Of a DNA stretch of 6,867 nucleotides, positions 6,511 through 6,867 are shown one piece after another (within the stretch, counting starts at the first letter, position 1; the number at the start of each line of letters is the position of its first letter). The position numbers and the translations under genes were made by a program. The DNA is taken from positions 1 through 6,867 of the forward strand of contig CAMUHA010000180.1 in assembly GCA_947088515.1 (NCBI GenBank), read 5' to 3'. Source of the stretch: an uncultured bacterium (lineage in GTDB: Bacteria; Bacillota; Clostridia; Lachnospirales; Lachnospiraceae). Below the pieces are notes generated by a model. The model was not told the DNA's origin and searched no databases. It worked only from the letters and a program-made list of their open reading frames with translations.

Positions 6511-6867
6511 TTATCGTTTATCCAGTTCCTCTGTAATTTCCTCCCACGAAACTCCTTTTTCTACCATAAGAACCATCATATGATACAGAAAATCAGAGAT
6601 CTCATATTTAATCTCATTGGCATTCGGATTTTTGGCGGCAATTACGATTTCGGTTGCCTCCTCTCCCAGTTTTTTCAGTATTTTATCAATCCCCTTGTCA
6701 AAAAGGTAATTTGTATAGGAGCCTTCTTTGGGGTGTACCTTTCTGTCTTTAATTACATTTAATACAGATTCAAATATCATAAGAGGATTTGAGGCGTCAT
6801 ATTCTTTCTTAATGATTTCGTTGAAAAAGCAACTGTAATTTCCCGTATGGCATGCGGCTCCCACCTG
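6511..6867 (-). CDS. hisIE: Bifunctional phosphoribosyl-AMP cyclohydrolase/phosphoribosyl-ATP pyrophosphatase (5' part missing)
   Basis: Second and third steps of histidine synthesis: HisE releases pyrophosphate from phosphoribosyl-ATP and HisI opens the ring of phosphoribosyl-AMP. The frame is open to the window edge, leaving 118 visible residues. They start in the last part of the HisI domain, with the motif GAACHTGNYSCFF whose two cysteines (6 and 13 of the visible part) are zinc-site residues of the family. A linker follows, then a complete HisE domain: VIKDRKVHPKEGSYTNYLF, DKILKKLGEEATEIVIAAKN with the metal-binding acidic residues, and YEISDFLYHMMVLM. The frame between the two domains is unbroken, so it is a true fusion. 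The gene is followed by a strong terminator and is probably the last gene of a his operon; that part lies outside the window. Confidence 0.96.
   Translation of the reverse strand, partial: QVGAACHTGNYSCFFNEIIKKEYDASNPLMIFESVLNVIKDRKVHPKEGSYTNYLFDKGIDKILKKLGEEATEIVIAAKNPNANEIKYEISDFLYHMMVLMVEKGVSWEEITEELDKR

Overview
The window looks like ordinary chromosome from a low-to-mid GC Gram-positive anaerobe of the Clostridia, most likely the Lachnospiraceae. This is inferred from protein sequence style and gene order: rplU-prp-rpmA-obg, L27 with a cleavable N-terminal extension, and a radical SAM B12 protein/DUF2344/RNase E-G cluster. Every gene I can support lies on the minus strand, so transcription runs from high to low coordinates. 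There is no sign of a mobile element, CRISPR array, tRNA, rRNA or recent transfer.

In transcription order: (1) 6867-6511 is the 3' end of a bifunctional histidine-biosynthesis gene, hisIE, cut by the window edge and closed by a strong bidirectional intrinsic terminator (6445-6488). (2) 6425-6057 is a small single-pass membrane protein of unknown function. (3) A good sigma-A promoter (6024-6053) starts a tight three-gene operon: a B12-binding/radical SAM protein (5988-4108), its DUF2344 partner (4096-3374) and a short RNase E/G family ribonuclease (3386-2202). The last two overlap by 13 bp. (4) A second very good sigma-A promoter (2143-2171) and a structured leader of about 95 nt, matching the expected place of the L21 leader, precede rplU (L21), prp (the cysteine protease that matures L27) and rpmA (L27 precursor). 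(5) A terminator-like hairpin (1070-1102) then separates rpmA from the Obg GTPase gene, whose C-terminal part runs off the left edge.

The theme of the lower half is ribosome production. L21 and L27 are neighbouring 50S proteins, Prp removes the L27 leader peptide, and Obg is a GTPase acting late in 50S assembly. The upstream ribonuclease may process rRNA or mRNA. The radical SAM/DUF2344 pair has no established reaction; its fixed company with the nuclease and ribosomal genes suggests an RNA or translation role, but that is inference.

I do not see a clearly new system. The points most worth checking are the RNase E/G protein without the zinc-link motif, the extra C-terminal cysteine cluster in the radical SAM protein, the compact terminator/promoter overlap near 6445-6498, the near absence of a ribosome binding site at prp, and the hairpin between rpmA and obgE. 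No gene-free stretch exceeds 160 bases.
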